This document shows, piece after piece, positions 51,391 through 60,379 of a stretch of DNA of 64,000 bases; position 1 is the stretch's first letter, and each line of letters opens with the position of its first letter. This DNA comes from Burkholderiaceae bacterium (GTDB lineage Bacteria; Pseudomonadota; Gammaproteobacteria; Burkholderiales; Burkholderiaceae_C): positions 186,001-250,000 of the forward strand of contig JACKLM010000007.1 of the NCBI GenBank assembly GCA_024235895.1, written 5' to 3'. The position numbers and the translations under genes were made by a program. Under the pieces are notes generated by a model. The model ran no database searches. It saw only the letters and a list, made by a program, of their open reading frames with translations, and was not told where the DNA came from.

Positions 51391-52350
51391 CTACTCGGCG
51401 TCGGCCAGCGCCACCGTCGCGGTGACGGCGGCGGTGCTGTCGGGCGCCGGGGTCGGGTCGACGGCGGCCTCGTCGAGCCGCGGCGCGGCCTCGGGCAGCG
51501 GCACTGCCGGGCGCGGCGCGGGCGGCGGGGTGCGCCGCACGTGCGGCGACACGCGCTCGCCGCGCGCGACGCGCGCCAAATACTGCTGCTCGTGCATCAC
51601 CTTGGCCGCGTAGCCGCCGTCGTGCTCGAGCAGCGCGGCACCGACGTAGCAGCGCAGCCCGCCCTGCACGCCGCCGAAGCGGCGCACGCAGTCCTTCAGC
51701 ACCTGCACGCCGACGCGCAGGTTGGTCACCGGGTCGAATGCGGCGTGCACGCCGCCGAAGGGCTCGTACTTGGAGTCGTGCACGCGCGTCATCACCTGCA
51801 TCAACCCCTGCGCGCCGACCGAGCTCTGCGCGAACGGGTTGAAGCTGGACTCGACCGCCATGACGGCGAGGATCAGCGTCGGTTCCAGTCGTGCGGCCTG
51901 GCCCACCGCCCAGGCCTCCTGCACCAGGCGCGCGACCGGCTCGGGCGCGACCCGGTAGCGGCGCGAGATCCACGTGGCGACCCGCGCCTGCTCGGCGCCG
52001 AGCTCGGACGGGTCGGCCGCGGTCGCGCGCGCGACCGCATCGGGCTCGGGTTCGGGATCGGGCGACAGCGCCACGGCTGGCGGCTCGGCGTGGGCGTCGA
52101 GCCGTGCCAGCTCGCGCGTCTGCAGCCACTGCAGCGCGTCGGCCTCGGCCTGCTCGCGCCGCTCGGGATGCGCGACGAACACCAGCGCCGCGGCGATCAC
52201 CGCCAGCCCCAGCAGCGCCAGCGCATTGCGGCCGACGTCCAGCGCGCGGCGCGCGCGCGTCGGCCCGGGCTCGGCCGGCGCGCCGGTCAGCCGGCTCAGG
52301 CCGGCCTCCAGCGTGCGGCGCGCCCGTCGTATCGCGTCGGCGGTCTTCAT
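51391..52350 (-). CDS. Membrane-anchored lytic murein transglycosylase (SLT domain)
   Basis: A 319-residue protein. An N-terminal cytoplasmic stretch of about 40 residues with RRARRTLEAG, then a TM helix (about 42-60), a Pro/Ala-rich linker, and the SLT catalytic domain (about 150-260). The catalytic Glu is in AVMAVESSFNPFAQSSVGAQGLMQVM, the classical goose-lysozyme-like motif. It cleaves peptidoglycan, releasing anhydromuropeptides. The start is the ATG at 52350 after AAGGA; the longer frame is rejected. The C-terminal tail is Pro/Ala-rich. It is monocistronic, divergent from ubiD. Confidence 0.9.
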   Translation of the reverse strand: MKTADAIRRARRTLEAGLSRLTGAPAEPGPTRARRALDVGRNALALLGLAVIAAALVFVAHPERREQAEADALQWLQTRELARLDAHAEPPAVALSPDPEPEPDAVARATAADPSELGAEQARVATWISRRYRVAPEPVARLVQEAWAVGQAARLEPTLILAVMAVESSFNPFAQSSVGAQGLMQVMTRVHDSKYEPFGGVHAAFDPVTNLRVGVQVLKDCVRRFGGVQGGLRCYVGAALLEHDGGYAAKVMHEQQYLARVARGERVSPHVRRTPPPAPRPAVPLPEAAPRLDEAAVDPTPAPDSTAAVTATVALADAE

Positions 52351-52554
52351 CGGAATCCTTTCGTCGTCCGGTCCCGCCGCCGCAAGATGGGCGTGCAGGT
52401 GCGAAACGATAATGACTGCAAGGCCCTGGGGGTACCCCGCATTCGCGGAGGGCACGGAGCAATCGGTGCCGGCCTCGTCGATCCGGGTAAACCCTGGGTC
52501 GAATCGCGGCGCATTCTAGGAACCGGGGTATGCATGGTCAAGAATATGAAGAGC

Positions 52555-52573
52555 CTCTCTAATAACGAGAGAG
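52555..52573 (+). promoter_or_regulatory. Small hairpin over the ubiD ribosome-binding region
   Basis: CTCTCT (52555-52560) pairs with AGAGAG (52568-52573), loop AATAACG; the right arm lies immediately before the ATG at 52575. It would mask the weak purine-rich ribosome site. The whole 50 nt are AT-rich compared with the surroundings. Confidence 0.4.
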
Positions 52574-52574
52574 T

Positions 52575-54131
52575 ATGAAATATCGCGATCTGCGCGACTT
52601 CGTCGCCCAGCTCGAAGCGCGCGGCGTGCTGCGCCGGGTCGACGATCCCGTCTCGCCCCGGCTCGAGATGACGGCCATCGGCGACGCGGTGCTGCGCGCC
52701 GGCGGCCCGGCCCTGCTGTTCACGCGCCCGGCCGGGCATGCGATGCCGGTGCTGACCAACCTGTTCGGCACCCCCGAGCGCGTTGCGCTGGGAATGGGGG
52801 CGCAGTCGCTCGCAGGGCTGCGCGAGGTCGGCACGCTGTTGGCCGCGCTCAAGGAGCCCGAGCCGCCGCGCAGCCTGCGAGAGGCCGGCCGGCTGCTCGA
52901 CATGGCGCGCGCGGTGTGGGACATGAAGCCCGCGCTGCAGCGCCGCGCGCCGTGCCAGGACGAGGTCGCCGAGGGCGGCGACGTCGACCTGGCCCGGCTG
53001 CCGGTGCAGACCTGCTGGCCAGGCGATGCCGGGCCGCTGATCACCTGGGCGCTGGTCGTCACGCGCGGGCCGCAGTCGGTGGCACGGCCGCGGCAGCGGC
53101 AGAACCTGGGCATCTACCGCCAGCAGCTGATCGGCCCGCGCCAGACCATCATGCGCTGGCTCGCGCACCGCGGCGGCGCGCTGGACTTCCGCGATTTCGC
53201 GCTCGCCAACCCGGGGCGGCCGTTTCCGGTCGCGGTGGCGCTGGGCGCCGACCCGGCGACGATCCTGGGCGCGGTCACGCCGGTGCCCGACAGCCTGGGC
53301 GAATACCAGTTCGCCGGGCTGCTGCGCGGCAGCCGCACCGAGCTGGTCGACACCACGGTCGGCGAGGGCGCGCTGAAGCTGCAGGTGCCGGCCAGCGCCG
53401 AGATCGTGCTGGAGGGCCACATCCCGCCGGCGCCACCGGGCTACGAGGGCCGCAGCGAGCACGGCGTGGCGCTCGCCGAGCGCGGCGGCTACCTGCATGC
53501 GCTGGAGGGGCCGTTCGGCGACCATACCGGCTACTACAACGAGCAGGACTGGTTCCCGGTGTTCGAGGTCGCGCGCATGACGCAGCGGCGCGACGCGATC
53601 TACCACTCCACCTACACCGGCAAGCCCCCCGACGAGCCGGCGGTGCTGGGGGTGGCGCTGAACGAGGTGTTCGTGCCGATCCTGCAGAAGCAGTTTCCGG
53701 AGGTGCAGGATTTCTACCTGCCGCCCGAGGGCTGCAGCTACCGGCTCGCGGTGGTGAGCATCCGCAAGGCCTACCCGGGCCACGCCAAGCGGCTGATGTT
53801 CGGGCTGTGGAGCTATCTGCGCCAGTTCATGTACACCAAGTTCATCGTCGTCACCGACGACGATGTCGACATCCGCGACTGGCGGGAAGTGATCTGGGCG
53901 ATCACGACCCGCATGGACCCGGTGCGCGACACGACGCTGGTGGACCGCACGCCGATCGACTACCTGGACTTCGCCTCGCCGACCAGCGGCCTGGGCGGCA
54001 AGATGGGGCTGGACGCGACCAGCAAGTGGGCGGGCGAGACGACGCGCGAGTGGGGGCGCGTGCTGGCGATGGACGCCGAGGTGACACGGCGCGTGCAAGG
54101 CGTCGTCGACGCGTTGCTGGCGGCACGCTGA
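52575..54131 (+). CDS. ubiD: UbiD family decarboxylase
   Basis: A 518-residue protein of the prenyl-FMN-dependent UbiD family, probably 3-octaprenyl-4-hydroxybenzoate decarboxylase in ubiquinone synthesis. RDLRDFVAQLEARGVLRRVDDPVSPRLEMTAI is the usual start; NLGIYRQQLIGPRQTIMRWLAHRGGA and EYQFAGLLRGSRTELVDT belong to the cofactor and substrate region, and EIVLEGHIPP contains the conserved catalytic-region Glu. Its cofactor maker UbiX is not adjacent. The size is that of UbiD rather than of shorter aromatic decarboxylases. Single gene unit with possible RNA-level control at its start. Confidence 0.93.
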   Translation: MKYRDLRDFVAQLEARGVLRRVDDPVSPRLEMTAIGDAVLRAGGPALLFTRPAGHAMPVLTNLFGTPERVALGMGAQSLAGLREVGTLLAALKEPEPPRSLREAGRLLDMARAVWDMKPALQRRAPCQDEVAEGGDVDLARLPVQTCWPGDAGPLITWALVVTRGPQSVARPRQRQNLGIYRQQLIGPRQTIMRWLAHRGGALDFRDFALANPGRPFPVAVALGADPATILGAVTPVPDSLGEYQFAGLLRGSRTELVDTTVGEGALKLQVPASAEIVLEGHIPPAPPGYEGRSEHGVALAERGGYLHALEGPFGDHTGYYNEQDWFPVFEVARMTQRRDAIYHSTYTGKPPDEPAVLGVALNEVFVPILQKQFPEVQDFYLPPEGCSYRLAVVSIRKAYPGHAKRLMFGLWSYLRQFMYTKFIVVTDDDVDIRDWREVIWAITTRMDPVRDTTLVDRTPIDYLDFASPTSGLGGKMGLDATSKWAGETTREWGRVLAMDAEVTRRVQGVVDALLAAR

Positions 54132-54339
54132 AGACGCCCCCTCCCTGAGAGCGCACGCGGCCGTTGCCAGCGGGATTGTCGGCAGACCACGAGCGTCGCG
54201 AGCGCCGGCGCCTGCAGCGCTCGTCGCAGCCAGCGCCCGCAGCCAGCGCCCGTCGCAGTCCGCGCCCTGCGGTGGCCTTGGCCATCGTCCATCCGCGCCT
54301 CGCCGCGAATCGCCGACGCCCGATGTCGACCCGACGCCT

Positions 54340-54520
54340 CGGAAAGCCCTTGCATCCGCCGCGGGCTTGGCGTAAGGTCACCCTGCCTTCGGACGAAGGC
54401 AAACTCAGACGGCACAGTCCCTGTGCGTCAGGAGCCCCGGACCGAATCCCTCCGGAGCCCCGAAGGCGGCAAGTCCGCCAGCCCCTCCCGGCTCGCACGG
54501 CTCGGAGGGGCTACTTCTTT
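54340..54520 (+). ncRNA. Candidate structured RNA ending at an intrinsic terminator
   Basis: Between the ubiD end and the convergent GMC gene the plus strand holds a run of small hairpins: AAGCCC/GGGCTT (54344/54363), TGCCTTC-GGAC-GAAGGCA (54384-54401), GCACAG-TCC-CTGTGC (54412-54426), CCGGA/TCCGG (54437/54451) and GGCGG/CCGCC (54465/54475), and then the terminator at 54480. The A-rich linker GCAAACTCAGACGG and the ordering suggest a folded RNA. It is not a riboswitch class that I recognise. The other 54132-54339 DNA shows only a short 13-bp tandem duplication at 54225-54250. Confidence 0.3.
54480..54520 (+). terminator. Rho-independent terminator
   Basis: A 9-bp stem AGCCCCTCC (54480-54488) / GGAGGGGCT (54504-54512) is followed by ACTTCTTT. 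It lies 350 nt after the ubiD stop, which fits the end of a separate small RNA better than the end of ubiD. Read on the minus strand it lies beyond the GMC gene stop as well. Confidence 0.6.
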
Positions 54521-54560
54521 GGGCGCTGGCTTCGTGCTGCGGCGATCGGCGCGCCGCGGG

Positions 54561-56210
54561 TCAGGCCGCCAGCGCCGTCTCAGCCCGTCGCGGATCGCCG
54601 GATGCGCGCGCCGCGGCGCGGATCATGTCGACCGCCTTCTCCGCGATCATGATCACCGGCGCATTGGTGTTGCCCGAGACCACGCGCGGCATGATCGAGG
54701 CGTCGACCACGCGCAGGCCGGCCACCCCGTGCACGCGCAACTCGGCGTCGACGACATCGTGGCGCGCATCGGGCCCCATGCGGCAGGTCCCGACCGGGTG
54801 GTAGATCGTGTCGACGCGTGCGCGCAGGAACTGCTCGATCTGCTCGTCGCTCTGCGCGAGCGCACTGGCGGCCCACTCGCGCGCGCCGAGCTCGGCCAGC
54901 GCCGGCTGCGCCATGATGCGGCGCATCGCCTTGAAGCCGGCGATCATGCGGTCGACGTCGTCGCGCTCGGCGAGGAAGTTCGGGTCGATGCGGGGTGCGG
55001 CCAGCGGGTCCGGGCTGGCCAGGCCGACGCTGCCGCGGCTGGTCGGCCGCAGCAGGCACATGTGGCACGAATAGCCCAGCCCGAACACCGCCTTGCGGCC
55101 GTGGTCGACGAGCTTGCCGATCACGAAATGCAGCTGCACGTCCGGCGTCGCCGCCTGCTGCGTGCTGCGCAGGAAGACGCCGGCCTCGGCGAAGTTGGTC
55201 GTCAGCATCCCGGTGCGGTGACGGCGCCACTCCTGGATGCCCTTGATCGCGCGCCACAAGGCGCCCGGGGACAGCCCCAGCAGCTCGCGCACCTTCGGCG
55301 CGTCGAACAGCTGGACGACGTCCGGGTGGTCGTGCAGGTGGGCGCCGACACCGGGCAGGTCGTGCCGCACCGGGATGCCGAGCGACTGCAGCGCCTGCCC
55401 CGGCCCGATGCCCGACAGCATCAGCAGCGGGGCCGACTGCAGCGCGCCGGCGGCAAGCAGCACCTCGCGCCGCGCCGTCAACCGTGCCGTGCCGCCGCCT
55501 GGCAGCCGCGCCTCCACGCCGGTGGCACGCCGGCCGTCGAGCACGATGCGGGTCACGCGCGCACCGGTGATCACGCGCAGGTTGGGCCGTCCCAGGTGCG
55601 GCGTCAGGTAGGCCTTGGCGGCACTGAAGCGCTCGCCGTCGCGGTGCGTGACCTGGTACATCCCGGCGCCTTCCTGCACGGCGCCGTTGAAGTCCGGGTT
55701 GCCGGGGTGGCCGGCCTGCACCGCGGCCTGGACGAAGCGCCGCGCGATCGGGTTGGGGCTGCGCAGGTCGGCGACGTTGAGCGGCCCGCCGCTGCCGTGC
55801 CAGGCGTCGGCGCCGCGCTCGTTGTGCTCGGCGCGCTTGAAGTACGGCAGCACCTCGTCCCAGGACCAGCCGGGGTTGCCGAGCTGCGCCCAGTGGTCGT
55901 AGTCCTGGTGCTGGCCGCGCAGGTAGATCATCGCGTTGACCGAGCTCGACCCGCCGAGCACCTTGCCGCGCGGCTGGTAGCCCTTGCGGCCGCCCAGCCC
56001 CGGCTGCGGCACGGTCTCGAAGGCCCAGTTGACCTGCCCGGTCTGCGCGATCAGCGCCAGCCCGGCGGGGCAGTGGATCAGGACGCTCTTGTCGGGCGGG
56101 CCGGCTTCCAGCAGTGCGACGCGCACGGCCGGATCCTCGCTCAGGCGCCCGGCCAGCACGCAGCCGGCCGACCCGCCGCCGACGACGATGTAGTCGAAGC
56201 TGTCGGTCAT
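54561..56210 (-). CDS. GMC-family FAD oxidoreductase (choline dehydrogenase-like)
   Basis: A 549-residue flavoenzyme. The N-terminal FAD motif is YIVVGGGSAGCVLAGRLSE (residues 7-25). RGKVLGGSSSVNAMIYLRG is GMC signature 1, and GALQSAPLLMLSGIGP signature 2. The C-terminal TIYHPVGTCRMG and NTNAPVIMIAEKAVDMI contain the catalytic His and Asn pair. It oxidises an alcohol; choline, glucose, or a longer-chain alcohol cannot be told apart. It is a single gene, divergent from the penicillin-acylase gene. Confidence 0.93.
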   Translation of the reverse strand: MTDSFDYIVVGGGSAGCVLAGRLSEDPAVRVALLEAGPPDKSVLIHCPAGLALIAQTGQVNWAFETVPQPGLGGRKGYQPRGKVLGGSSSVNAMIYLRGQHQDYDHWAQLGNPGWSWDEVLPYFKRAEHNERGADAWHGSGGPLNVADLRSPNPIARRFVQAAVQAGHPGNPDFNGAVQEGAGMYQVTHRDGERFSAAKAYLTPHLGRPNLRVITGARVTRIVLDGRRATGVEARLPGGGTARLTARREVLLAAGALQSAPLLMLSGIGPGQALQSLGIPVRHDLPGVGAHLHDHPDVVQLFDAPKVRELLGLSPGALWRAIKGIQEWRRHRTGMLTTNFAEAGVFLRSTQQAATPDVQLHFVIGKLVDHGRKAVFGLGYSCHMCLLRPTSRGSVGLASPDPLAAPRIDPNFLAERDDVDRMIAGFKAMRRIMAQPALAELGAREWAASALAQSDEQIEQFLRARVDTIYHPVGTCRMGPDARHDVVDAELRVHGVAGLRVVDASIMPRVVSGNTNAPVIMIAEKAVDMIRAAARASGDPRRAETALAA

Positions 56211-56300
56211 GCCATCATTGTCGGCCGAGTCGGCGCCGCCGCGGGATCGCGCGAACTGCGCTTAGGCTCGCGGCTCTAGAAGGATCGAGGGGATTCCCGG

Positions 56301-58712
56301 ATGCGATGGATCGTTCGCGGCCTGCTGGCCATCTTGCTGCTGGTCGTCGCCACGGTGGCGGGGCTGTGGGCGTACATGCAGCGCGCCGCGCCGCAGACCG
56401 ACGGCGAGCTGACGCTGACCGGCCCGAGGGCCGAGATCCGCATCGAGCGCGACGCGCACGGCATCCCGACGATCCGCGCCGGCAGCGTCGAGGACGCGGT
56501 CTTCGGCCTCGGGCTCGTGCACGCGCAGGACCGGCTTTGGCAGCTCGAGACGCACCGCCGCATCGGCAGCGGCCGGCTGGCCGAGGCCTTCGGCGAGGGC
56601 GCGCTCGGCAACGACCGCTTCCTGCGCGCGCTGGGCGTGCGGCGTGCCGCCGCCGCGCAGTGGGAGCGCGCCAGCGCCGGGTCGCGCGCGCTGCTGCAGG
56701 CCTACGCCGCCGGCATCGACGCCGGCGTGCGCCAGGCGATGCGCGCCCGGCCGCCCGAGTTCGTGATCCTCGGCGTCGACCCCGAGCCCTGGGATCCGGT
56801 CGACAGCCTCGCGTGGGCGATCATGATGGCCTGGGACCTGGGCGGCAACTGGAACAACGAGCTGCGCCGGCTGCGGCTTTCGGCGACGCTGCCGATGGAG
56901 CGCGTCGAGCAGCTGCTGCCAGCCTACCCGGGCGAGCCTGTGATCGGGCTGCGTGACTATGCGGCGCTGTACCGCGATCTCGGGCTGCACGCCGGCAGCA
57001 CGCGCACCGCCTGGGCCGAGCTGCCCGAGATCGCCCCGCCTTCGGGGATCGACGGCGTGGGGTCGAACAACTGGGTGCTGGCCGGTGCGCGCACCGACAC
57101 CGGCAAGCCGCTGCTGGCCAACGATCCGCACCTGAAGCTCAGCGCGCCGGCGCTGTGGTACTTCGCGCGGCTGCAGGCGCCAGGGCTGGACGTGGCGGGG
57201 GCCACCATGCCCGGGCTGCCGCTGGTGGTGCTGGGGCAGAACGCGCGCCTCGCATGGGGCTTCACCAACACCGGCCCCGACGTGCAGGACCTGTATGTCG
57301 AGCAGATCGACGACGCCGACCCCACGCGCTACCGCACCCCCGAAGGCAGCGCGGCGTTCGAGACCGTGCGCGAGACGATCCGCGTCAAGGGTGGCGCCGA
57401 CGTCGTGCTCGACGTCCGCCGCACGCGCCACGGGCCGGTGATCAGCGATGCCGGCACGCTCGACGGCGTCGGTGACGCCCGCCATGTGCTGGCGATGCGC
57501 TGGACCGCGCTCGACCCCGACAGCGACCCGATCGCGACCGCGCTGGCGATGATGCGCGCCGGCAGCGTGGCCGAGTTCGTTGCCGCCACCGAAGGCTGGG
57601 TGGCGCCGATGCAGAGCATGGTGGTGGCCGACGCCGACGGCGCGATCGGCATGGTCGCGCCGGGCCGGGTGCCGGTTCGATCGCCGGCCAACGACCTGCA
57701 CGGGCTGGCGCCGGCACCCGGCTGGGACGCGCGCTACGACTGGCAGGGCTGGGTGCCGGCGGGCGAGACGCCGCGCGAGCTCGACCCGCCGCGCGGCTGG
57801 ATCGCGACCGCCAACCAGCGCATCGTCGGCCCCGACTACCCGCACTACCTGACGCGCGAGTGGACACTGCCGTTTCGCCAGCAGCGCATCGAGCAGATGC
57901 TCGAGGAGCGTGCGCAGCATTCGATCGACGACCTCGCGCGCATGCAGGCCGACGTGCGATCGCTGGCCGCGCCGAGGCTGCTGCCGTGGCTGATGAACGC
58001 GAAGTCGGACCACCCGCGCGCCGACGACGCGATGGCGCAGCTCGAGGGCTTCGACGGCACGATGGCCGGCGACCGCGCGGCGCCGGCGATCTACTGGGCG
58101 TGGAAGGGGGCGCTGGTGCGCGCGGTCTTCGCCGACGAGCTCGGCGCGGCGACGCTCGAGACGCTGCTCGGCGGCAAGCGATTCCAGGACGTGCTGGAGG
58201 GCGTGCTCGAGCGCGGCGACGTCTGGTGGTGCGACGACAAGGCCACACCCGCGGCCGAGACCTGCGCGCAGATGGCCGACCGCGCCTTCGGCGACGCGCT
58301 GGACCACCTCGCGCTCGGCATGGGGACCGACCCGGCGATGTGGCGCTGGGGCGCGGCGCACACGCTGCGCGCCGAGCACCGGCCGTTCAGCCGCGTCGCG
58401 CTGCTGGCGCCCTTGTTCGAGCTGCGCACGCCGCTGGCCGGCGACACCTACACCGTCAACGCGACGCGCGTCGTGCAGCGCGACCGCGCGCTGCACAGCG
58501 ACCACGGCCCCAGCCTGCGCGCGCTGTACGACGTCGCCGACCGCAGCCGATCGCGCGTGATCCACAGCAGCGGCCAGAGCGGGCTGCCGTGGCGGGCGCA
58601 GTACCGCGACTTCGTCGGCCCGTGGGCGCGCGGGCAGTACCTGCCGCTGTGGCCGGCGGCCGAGGCGGCGGCGGCCGGCGGCACGCTGGTCGTTCGGCCT
58701 GCAGGTGGCTGA
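56301..58712 (+). CDS. Penicillin-acylase-family Ntn hydrolase
   Basis: An 803-residue precursor that should self-cleave into alpha and beta subunits. N-terminal TM/signal anchor (about 5-25), then RIERDAHGIPTIRAGS and FGLGLVHAQDRLWQLE, the acylase alpha-chain pattern. The beta-chain nucleophile is Ser255 in GVGSNNWVLAG, preceded by a short linker where processing occurs. Beta-chain residues NDPHLKLSAPALWY and LVVLGQNARLAWGFTN are present. Members act on penicillins, acyl-homoserine lactones or other N-acyl compounds. The stop overlaps the benE GTG start, so the two are coupled. Confidence 0.92.
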   Translation: MRWIVRGLLAILLLVVATVAGLWAYMQRAAPQTDGELTLTGPRAEIRIERDAHGIPTIRAGSVEDAVFGLGLVHAQDRLWQLETHRRIGSGRLAEAFGEGALGNDRFLRALGVRRAAAAQWERASAGSRALLQAYAAGIDAGVRQAMRARPPEFVILGVDPEPWDPVDSLAWAIMMAWDLGGNWNNELRRLRLSATLPMERVEQLLPAYPGEPVIGLRDYAALYRDLGLHAGSTRTAWAELPEIAPPSGIDGVGSNNWVLAGARTDTGKPLLANDPHLKLSAPALWYFARLQAPGLDVAGATMPGLPLVVLGQNARLAWGFTNTGPDVQDLYVEQIDDADPTRYRTPEGSAAFETVRETIRVKGGADVVLDVRRTRHGPVISDAGTLDGVGDARHVLAMRWTALDPDSDPIATALAMMRAGSVAEFVAATEGWVAPMQSMVVADADGAIGMVAPGRVPVRSPANDLHGLAPAPGWDARYDWQGWVPAGETPRELDPPRGWIATANQRIVGPDYPHYLTREWTLPFRQQRIEQMLEERAQHSIDDLARMQADVRSLAAPRLLPWLMNAKSDHPRADDAMAQLEGFDGTMAGDRAAPAIYWAWKGALVRAVFADELGAATLETLLGGKRFQDVLEGVLERGDVWWCDDKATPAAETCAQMADRAFGDALDHLALGMGTDPAMWRWGAAHTLRAEHRPFSRVALLAPLFELRTPLAGDTYTVNATRVVQRDRALHSDHGPSLRALYDVADRSRSRVIHSSGQSGLPWRAQYRDFVGPWARGQYLPLWPAAEAAAAGGTLVVRPAGG

Positions 58713-59946
58713 CCGGCCGGCGACGCGGGCGATGATCGAGCCGGCCGCGCGGCCTCCGACGGCCTGGGGCCGCGTCGTGGCCGACTTCGGCGGCCCCTAC
58801 GCCGCCAGCGCGCTGATCGCCTTCGTCTTCGCCGCGTCCGGGCCGGTGGCGGTGATCCTCGCGGTCGGCACGCGCGGCGGGCTGACGCAGGCCGAGCTGG
58901 CGTCGTGGATCTTCGGCGCCTTCTTCGTCAACGGCTGGCTCAGCCTGCTGGCATGCTGGCGCTACCGGCAGCCGCTGGTGTTCTTCTGGACCATCCCGGG
59001 CGCGGTGCTGGTCGGCCCGGCGTTGGAGCACCTGGCGTTCGCCGAGGTCATCGGCGCCTACGTCGCGACCGCGCTGCTGATGCTCGCGCTGGGGCTCAGC
59101 GGCGCGGTCAAGCGGGCGATGCAGGCGGTGCCGATGCCGATCGTGATGGGCATGGTCGCCGGGGTCTTCCTGCGCTTCGGCACCGACCTCGTTCGCGCAC
59201 TGCACGGCGACGCCTGGATCGCGCTGCCGATGCTCGCGGCCTTTCTCGTGCTGAGCGCCTGGGGCCGCGTCGGCCGCCGGGTGCCGCCGGTGCTGGGGGC
59301 ACTGGTCGCCGGGGCGGTCGCGGTCGCGATCGGGGGGCGGTTCGACCCCGGGACGCTGGGCAGCCAGTGGCTCGCGGCGCCGGTGTGGCAGGCGCCGGCG
59401 TGGTCCTGGCGCGCGATGGTCGAGCTCGTCGTGCCGCTGGCGATCACGGTGATCGTGGTGCAGAACGGGCAGGGTATCGCGGTGTTGCGAACGGCGGACC
59501 ATGCGGCGCCGGTCAACGCGGTGACCACGGCCTGCGGACTGTGGTCGCTGCCGGCGGCGGCAGTCGGCGCGGTGTCGACCTGCCTGACGGGGCCGGTCAA
59601 CGCGATCATCAGCGCCAGCGGTGAGCGCGACCGGCAGTACACCGCGGGACTGATGGTCGGCGTGCTGGCGATCGTCTTCGGCCTGTTCGCGCCGCTTTTC
59701 ACCGGGGCGATGCTCGCCACCCCGCCGGCCTTTGTCGCCGCGCTCGGCGGGCTTGCGATGCTCAAGGTGCTGCAGACCGCGTTCACCGCGTCGTTCGGCA
59801 CCGGGCGCTTCACGCTCGGCGCGCTGGTGGCCTTCGTCGTCACCGTGACCGACCTCGCCTGGCTGAATGTCGGCGCCGCGTTCTGGGGTCTGATCGCGGG
59901 GCTGGCGGTTTCCTGGTTGCTGGAGCGAGGGGACTTCGGGGGCTGA
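58705..59946 (+). CDS. benE: BenE-family benzoate/H+ symporter
   Basis: A 413-residue membrane protein with 11-12 TM helices of the NCS2-like BenE family. FGGPYAASALIAFVFAASGPVAVI and QPLVFFWTIPGAVLVGPALEHL are typical, as are TVIVVQNGQGIAVLRT and GPVNAIISASGERDRQY. It takes up benzoate or an analogue. It starts at GTG 58705, overlapping the acylase stop by 8 nt; an ATG at 58732 is an alternative. Coupling to an acylase suggests that an aromatic acid released from an N-acyl compound might be moved, but that is inference. Confidence 0.88.
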   Translation: MADRPATRAMIEPAARPPTAWGRVVADFGGPYAASALIAFVFAASGPVAVILAVGTRGGLTQAELASWIFGAFFVNGWLSLLACWRYRQPLVFFWTIPGAVLVGPALEHLAFAEVIGAYVATALLMLALGLSGAVKRAMQAVPMPIVMGMVAGVFLRFGTDLVRALHGDAWIALPMLAAFLVLSAWGRVGRRVPPVLGALVAGAVAVAIGGRFDPGTLGSQWLAAPVWQAPAWSWRAMVELVVPLAITVIVVQNGQGIAVLRTADHAAPVNAVTTACGLWSLPAAAVGAVSTCLTGPVNAIISASGERDRQYTAGLMVGVLAIVFGLFAPLFTGAMLATPPAFVAALGGLAMLKVLQTAFTASFGTGRFTLGALVAFVVTVTDLAWLNVGAAFWGLIAGLAVSWLLERGDFGG

Positions 59947-60027
59947 GCTCCTGGGCACTTGTAGGCGGCGTTCGACGAGTTGCGCGACGAAGCCGGTAGC
60001 GGGCCGGCCGGGGCGCGCGGAGTAGGC

Positions 60028-60160
60028 GGTATTCGACCGTCGAAAACAAACGCGGTGGCCTGCCGGGGGCGGCGGGTGCCCTTGACCGTAAGTAAAGGGG
60101 GAGCCGGCGGCGTAAGCCGACGGCGGAGGACATGGAGGGCAAGGGCACCCGCCGCCCTCG
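60028..60160. repeat. Partial copy of the dispersed element with hairpin B only
   Basis: GGTATTCGACCGTCGAA at 60028-60044 and then hairpin B, with perfect 18-bp arms at 60067-60084 and 60140-60157. Its loop matches the B loops of the other copies (GTAAGTAAAGG...GGACATGGAGG). The stem base sequence differs from the other copies (GGGCGGCGGG) but is fully paired. Hairpin A and the left end are missing. The remaining parts of the 59947-60379 gap show nothing else. Confidence 0.8.
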
Positions 60161-60379
60161 GCCCGCAGGCGGGTGGCATGCCGAGACCGTGAGGCGCTGC
60201 TGTGATGGGCAATCGTTGCGCTGCGCGCGAGCAGGAAAACAGGCACACTCGCGCCCCTGCGCGGTTGGGCAACGTTGTAGCCGTGGCGCCACGGGTGTTG
60301 ACCGGCGCAGAAGATCACTCCCTTGCCGTTCCTGTGTCCGCGCAGTCCGCCCGCGCCGGATCCGCCACGAGAACACCGC

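Noticed and set aside
54360..54480. Cobalamin, TPP, SAM or glycine riboswitch
   Set aside because: The conserved cores of these classes are missing, and the next downstream gene is on the opposite strand.
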